Below the pieces are notes generated by a model. That model had not been told where the DNA came from, made no database searches, and saw nothing but the letters and a program-made list of their open reading frames with translations. DNA of 7,699 bases, taken from positions 1 through 7,699 of the forward strand of contig DORE01000075.1 in the NCBI GenBank assembly GCA_003514305.1, in the 5' to 3' direction. The position numbers were made by a program, and so were the translations under genes. Below, in pieces: positions 6,870 through 7,699 of the stretch. This DNA comes from Gammaproteobacteria bacterium. GTDB taxonomy: Bacteria > Pseudomonadota > Gammaproteobacteria > Pseudomonadales > Pseudohongiellaceae. Position 1 is the first letter of the stretch. Each line of letters opens with the position of its first letter.

Positions 6870-7699
6870 ATGTTTTCACTTCAAGATGTCGAGCGACTCA
6901 GGAAACAGCTGGCACCTTTCGATCTTTTTGGGGGAGAAACTGATCAGACTGCGATACTTACCGCTTATCGCAGCCATTACTGCATTGACCCCGGCAACCT
7001 AGGTTTTTTATGCAGTCATCGTATCGGCACATTTCGCAGCGGTGCCTACACCTTGGTTGCACAGCACTTTCAGCTTCATGAGGGAGAGGTCGGCACTACT
7101 TTTCTGCTTCATGGCTATTATGATCACGCCGGTCTGTACGGGCACCTGATTCGTCAATGTCTCGCGTTGGGCTACTCTGTGGTCATCATGGACTTGCCGG
7201 GACACGGGCTTTCGTCAGGCAAGCGGGCCAGCATTGAATCTTTCGAGGCATATGCAGAGGCGCTGGACTGCGTACTAAAGTTTGCTTTTGAACTGCCCCG
7301 GCCATGGGTTTGTATCGGTCAAAGCACCGGCTGCGCGGTGATCATGGACAGTCTGCTCAATCGAGGGTTGGATAAGCGATTCAGGCTTGCGCAGTACGTT
7401 TTGCTGTGTCCGCTGATTTATCCAGTTGGCTGGTCTCTAAGCCGCCATGTATTCTGGCTGACCCGGTCATTTCTGCCAGGCATTAGGCGCAGCTTTTCCC
7501 GTAACAGCCATGACGACGGCTTTTTGCACTTTCTCAGAAAAAGGGACTGTTTGCAGGCTTGGACACTGCCCACGGCCTGGGTCGCGGCGATGGTTGATTA
7601 TCAGCAGCGCTTTACTCGAGCAGCCTTGTCTGAGGTGCCGGTCCAGATCATCCAGGGCACGAGTGACGGGACCGTTGACTGGCGAAAAAATTTGCCATT
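6870..7699 (+). CDS. Alpha/beta hydrolase of the lysophospholipase/monoacylglycerol lipase type (Hydrolase_4), runs off the right edge
   Basis: The frame is open from ATG 6870 to the window end (276 codons). Residues about 75–165 match the Hydrolase_4/PldB-like fold: oxyanion region TFLLHGYYDHAGLYGHL (HG at 81–82), VVIMDLPGHGLSSGKRASI (104–122), then the nucleophile elbow GQSTG at 150–154 with Ser152. Asp266 in GTSDGTVDW is the likely acid of the triad; the catalytic His should lie beyond the window. Such enzymes cleave ester bonds of lipids or related small esters; the substrate here cannot be told. No signal peptide or clear membrane segment is visible, so it is probably cytoplasmic. A roughly 70-residue N-terminal region precedes the core. 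The start has only a weak AGG placed too close to the ATG. The ATG lies 9 bases after, and in the same frame as, the TAG of the aldolase relic. No link with the glycolytic genes is apparent. Confidence 0.9.
   Translation, partial: MFSLQDVERLRKQLAPFDLFGGETDQTAILTAYRSHYCIDPGNLGFLCSHRIGTFRSGAYTLVAQHFQLHEGEVGTTFLLHGYYDHAGLYGHLIRQCLALGYSVVIMDLPGHGLSSGKRASIESFEAYAEALDCVLKFAFELPRPWVCIGQSTGCAVIMDSLLNRGLDKRFRLAQYVLLCPLIYPVGWSLSRHVFWLTRSFLPGIRRSFSRNSHDDGFLHFLRKRDCLQAWTLPTAWVAAMVDYQQRFTRAALSEVPVQIIQGTSDGTVDWRKNLP

Overview
The window looks like a piece of a gammaproteobacterial chromosome carrying core metabolism. This is judged from protein similarity to E. coli and Pseudomonas enzymes and from the gene order metK–(ArsR-methyltransferase) facing away from tkt–epd–pgk, which I recall from Pseudomonas and relatives. 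Base composition looks moderate, slightly above half G+C. No mobile element, CRISPR array, tRNA or rRNA was seen.

Left arm (1–1720, minus strand): a two-gene unit is read leftwards. First comes an ArsR-type HTH regulator fused to a SAM-dependent methyltransferase fold (SahR-like). Then, after 41 bases, comes metK, which runs off the left edge. The divergent intergenic region (about 1721–1939) holds a perfect 28-bp palindrome at 1768–1795. It overlaps a plausible promoter for the regulator and is the obvious operator candidate. Three helically phased TGCTAA copies lie just downstream of it. The rest of this region (1796–1939) is the leader of tkt and shows only a good Shine-Dalgarno sequence.

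Centre (1940–6245, plus strand): transketolase (tkt), erythrose-4-phosphate dehydrogenase (epd) and phosphoglycerate kinase (pgk) follow one another with short gaps, probably as one operon. Transketolase makes erythrose-4-phosphate, which Epd oxidises towards pyridoxal phosphate; Pgk serves glycolysis and gluconeogenesis.

Right arm (6246–7699): class II fructose-bisphosphate aldolase (fba) would be expected after pgk. Instead there is a decayed 5' fragment (6480–6860) recognisable by its LRQ, LEQVR, LPNIPIVMHQDH and IQL motifs. It has ATT where the ATG should be, a small internal deletion, and no C-terminal two thirds. Nine bases after its stop, in the same frame, an intact alpha/beta hydrolase starts and runs off the right edge. 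The 234 bases between pgk and the relic hold a short stem-loop and otherwise nothing convincing, with at most faint traces of a pyruvate kinase gene.

I see no new multi-gene system here. The points of interest are the loss of fba from a conserved glycolytic cluster and the palindromic operator of the SahR-like/metK unit.
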